A stretch of 62,000 nt of DNA from Neocallimastix lanati (nom. inval.) (lineage: Eukaryota > Neocallimastigomycota > Neocallimastigomycetes > Neocallimastigales > Neocallimastigaceae). Location: NCBI GenBank assembly GCA_016946835.1, contig JACVTC010000149.1, positions 92,501 to 154,500 of the forward strand, in the 5' to 3' direction. How positions within the stretch are numbered: position 1 is the stretch's first letter; every line of letters begins with the position of its first letter. Shown here piece after piece: positions 58,931-62,000 of this stretch. Below the pieces are notes generated by a model that was not told the origin of the DNA, ran no database searches, and saw only the letters and a program-made list of their open reading frames with translations. Position numbers and translations under genes: made by a program.

Positions 58931-61900
58931 TCAGACTTCGTCCCTTGAAGTCTCCATGGTAAAGAATGGAATGACATTTTTCTTATGTACATTCCTATCC
59001 ATAACTTCACCAGTCTGAGGATCGCATAAGGTTACGGTATTGAATTCCGATTTAACTACCTTTAAAGGTCCTAAGAAGTAAGGATCTAGTTTTCGTCTAT
59101 TTAAGTAACGTACTAGAACTAAGTCTCCACTTTTATAAGTGTTTTGCATTCTTTTTATTTGCTTACGCCTATCTCTCCACAACAGATTGGCGTTCTCAAT
59201 ATTATCTATCGCTTCATTTATCCACTTCCTATGAATAAGGAATTTTCTTAGAATATATTCTTCTCGAGTCTCATTCGGTTCTTGCCTGTCGAGATTAACC
59301 AGTAGTTCGAAGGGTTGTTTATCCCTTCTTCCATACAGAAGTTCGAAACTTGAAAATCCGGTCTTCTCGTTCTTGGTTGTTCTTAGAGCCCACAATGCAG
59401 AGGGTAATACTTCATCCCAATCTCTACATTGCTCACTTAACAAACGTAGGTATTTTCCGATTTGTTTATTTCGATTTTCTACTTTACCATTGGTTTCTGG
59501 ATGGTAGGGAGTAGAAGGTTTTAAATACACATTATAAATATCAAGGAATCCTTTGGTTTGATTCGAAATAAACTGGGGACCGTTATCAGAAATAAGTATT
59601 TCTGGAATACCGTGTCTACTGAATACTTCAATCAAGAATTCAATGACATCTGAGGATTCTATTTTATTTACGGCTTTGGCCTCAACCCATTCCGTAAAAT
59701 AATCGACTAATACGATTATATATTGGTTATTACGCTTTGTAACGTACAACGGACCGACTATATCTAATCCAACTCTAACAAAGGGGGCTTCAGCTGGAGT
59801 AGGAATAGTTTCTTCTTTAGGATAAGGTCTGTTTCTAAATGCTTGACATTCTGGACATGTTTTTATTGTTAACTTCACATCTTTTAACATGTTTGTCCAA
59901 TAGTAATCCCTTTTTAATCTATTATAGGTCTTGAAGATACCTTCATGACCGAGATTATGAGCATTTAAGAGTAATTTTAATTTTTGTTCTTTATTTTTAA
60001 TAATCTTTCGAAGATTATTATCTTCTTTATAGAATTCTTCACCATCAACTTTAATTATTTTATTACCAATAAAATTATCCATTAAAGATGTAGCAGACAA
60101 ATTAGTAGCGTTCACTTGAATAACAGGATTCCGGGATAATGCGTCGGCAAGAACATTCTTTCTACCATCTTCATAATGCACTACGACTTTAAGCATACTA
60201 AAGGTTAAGATCCAATTTGTGAGTTGTCTATCATTGTCTACGGGTGATTTGGATTTAAACAAACTTACGAGGGGTTTATGATCAGTGATCAGGATAGTTT
60301 CAAAGTCGTTTCCTGTAATAAAAGCTTTGAATTTCATTACGCAATAATAAGCAGCATCGCCTTCTAGCTTAGTTATTGGATAATTCTTTTCTTCTTTCTT
60401 TAAAGATCTACTTTCGTAATAAATAGGAAATTCTGTTTTATCATGTTTTTGTAATAGAACTCCTCCAAAACCATTATAAGAGGCATCAGTTCTTATAATG
60501 AATTGTTTGGAAAAGTCAGGATACTTCAATATTGGGTAATTGATCAAACGTTCTTTTAAAATATCGAAACATTCTTGACATTCGATTGACCAAAGAAATG
60601 GTACATCTTTCTTGAGTAAATTATATAAACAATGGGCTATCCTGGATAAGTTTGGTATAAATTTACGGTAATAGCCTACAATACCAAGAAAAGATCTTAA
60701 TTTACTCACATCGGTTGGAGGATCCCAATTTTTAATTGCCTCCACCTTCGTCATCACAGGTTTAATACCATTAAGTGTAAGCATGTGGCCGAGAACTTCA
60801 ACTTCTTTCATGAAGAAATTGCACTTCTCTATATTAATTTTAAGTCCGTTTTCCTTGATTATTAGAAAAACTTTTTCCAAGTCCAAAAAATGTTGTTCTA
60901 AACTAGGGGAAAATATCACAAGATCATCAATATAAACAAACATACATTTTCCAATTAAGGGAAAGAATATCCTATTCATTTCCCGTTGAAAGGTGGCCGG
61001 CGCATTGGTCAAACCAAACGGCATTACAACAAAGTTATAGTTTCCAAACATTGTTGTAAAACTTGTCTTCTCGATATCATTTTTGTCCATTGGAATTTGG
61101 TGGTAGCCAGAAAATAAATCAATAGTACTAATGGCTTTAACTTCACCACCAATCGAAAAGAGAATTTCTTCTATAAAGGGGATGGAATACGAATCTTTTA
61201 TTGTTAATTCATTAAGTTTCCTGTAATCAACGCATAATCTCCATTTACCATTCTTCTTCTGGATTAGCACGATAGGAGATGACCACGTAGAGTGTGAGGG
61301 TACTATTAATTTCTTATTAATTAATTTAGTTATTTCTTCCTTTAAAATGTCGGCTTTAGCTTTTGATAGACGATAAGAACGTTGTTTAACTGGTTGACTT
61401 CCTTCTTTTAGTATTATAGAATGAGGAAGTAATTTAGTTTCATTCAAATCATCGGTACTGATGGCAATAATTTCGTCAAATTTATTTAATAAATCTCTTA
61501 TACTTTTTACAAGATCTTCATTATTGGAACCAATTCTGGTAGACAGAATTCCATTGAGTTTATGGGATCTATCGTTCTTTTTATTTTCATTCTCATTATA
61601 GTTAAATAGGACAACTTCGTCAAGTATGACTTCGTCAGTACCTACATTATATGGAATAAAGATTCCATTCTCCTCGTCCTTTCGAGAGGATTTATCCATC
61701 GACAAAATTAAGTTACAAAGTGCACCATCTGGCACATCACCATCAGATAAATCATCTTCAGTCTTGGTTTCGTCACTTCGATCTAGTTTTTCCAGGTTTT
61801 CGATGACTTCCCAAAGATCAAATTTATTGGCGATATCATTAATTTTCTTTGTATCTAAATTAGAATTTATCTTACATAATTCTAATGTAATGGGATTAAT

Positions 61901-62000
61901 AAATAAATAATTTTCGATAATAGTCTCGTAACATATGATAATGTCGAATAAAAGGTTGTCTCTTTCCACAAGTCTGAAATTAGCATTAAATGTATGGGAT
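58931..62000 (-). mobile_element. Ty3/Gypsy retrotransposon pol (RT-RNase H-integrase), open to the window edge
   Basis: An uninterrupted minus-strand frame of about 1,022 codons continues past 62000, so gag/protease and the 5' LTR lie outside. Numbering from the GTG codon at 61969, RT spans about 195-400 with WRLCVDYRKLN, MPFGLTNAPATFQ and the catalytic VYIDDLVIFS. RNase H covers about 490-615 (IRTDASYNGFGG, LEGDAAYYCV, ITDHKPLV, DALSRNP). The HHCC zinc finger is at about 670-710 (HNLGHEG...CPECQ). The integrase D,D,E triad lies in GLDIVGPL, ISDNGPQF and NGKVENRN. The C-terminus (GDLVLVRYLNRRKLDPYFLG) is the usual Gypsy end. All catalytic residues are present and no stop occurs, so the copy looks young and possibly active. 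Its base composition is clearly less AT-rich than the host DNA. Confidence 0.97.

Overview
This window is very AT-rich nuclear DNA of a eukaryote, most likely an anaerobic gut fungus (Neocallimastigomycota). The evidence is extreme AT bias outside genes, many long homopolymer and ATT/ATTT microsatellites, short AT-rich GT-AG introns, asparagine-rich proteins, a secreted GH6 cellulase with a fungal CBM1 module and the MIPTRDC-type GH6 core, a fungal-type G-beta subunit, and an ARMC9-like ciliary gene, as expected of a fungus with flagellated zoospores. The genus cannot be fixed from the sequence. Exon structures below were assembled by hand from GT-AG boundaries that keep frame and from protein-family similarity; none has been confirmed by transcripts.

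Layout. 0-3 kb: the 5' end of a Notchless/Rsa4 ribosome-assembly gene (minus, cut by the window edge) and a 4-exon gene for a small lysine-rich protein (minus). 3-12 kb: gene-poor, holding a 123-bp tandem duplication, large microsatellites and a decayed ankyrin-repeat gene. 12-13.5 kb: a 3-exon G-beta gene (plus). 13.5-16.8 kb: AT-rich spacer with a 138-bp tandem duplication. 16.8-25.6 kb: a roughly 20-exon ARMC9-like gene (plus). 26-29.7 kb: Ty1/Copia relics with domains in an order that one intact element cannot give.

30.9-33.7 kb: an 8-exon gene for an unidentified polytopic membrane protein (minus). 35-40.8 kb: a 10-exon Siz/PIAS-type SUMO E3 ligase with a tail of about 1,040 residues, largely asparagine-rich (plus). 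42-42.7 kb: a broken gene of unknown family. 43-44 kb: long ATTT and ATT microsatellites.

45-47.7 kb: an intact secreted cellulase gene (minus) with a CBM1 and two nearly identical GH6 catalytic modules in tandem. 50.4-51.7 kb: an inverted, broken single-module copy of it (plus). 51.8-54.2 kb: a decayed non-LTR (LINE) retrotransposon (minus) with a tRNA-like remnant inside. 54.4-54.8 kb: two strong hairpin/palindrome structures. 58.9-62 kb: an uninterrupted Ty3/Gypsy pol reading frame (minus) that runs off the window.

The genes do not form a pathway. The main biological themes are plant cell-wall breakdown with active remodelling of a GH6 locus (internal duplication, inverted copy, decay), housekeeping and signalling genes in an AT-rich matrix, one ciliary gene, and several waves of retrotransposons of very different age.
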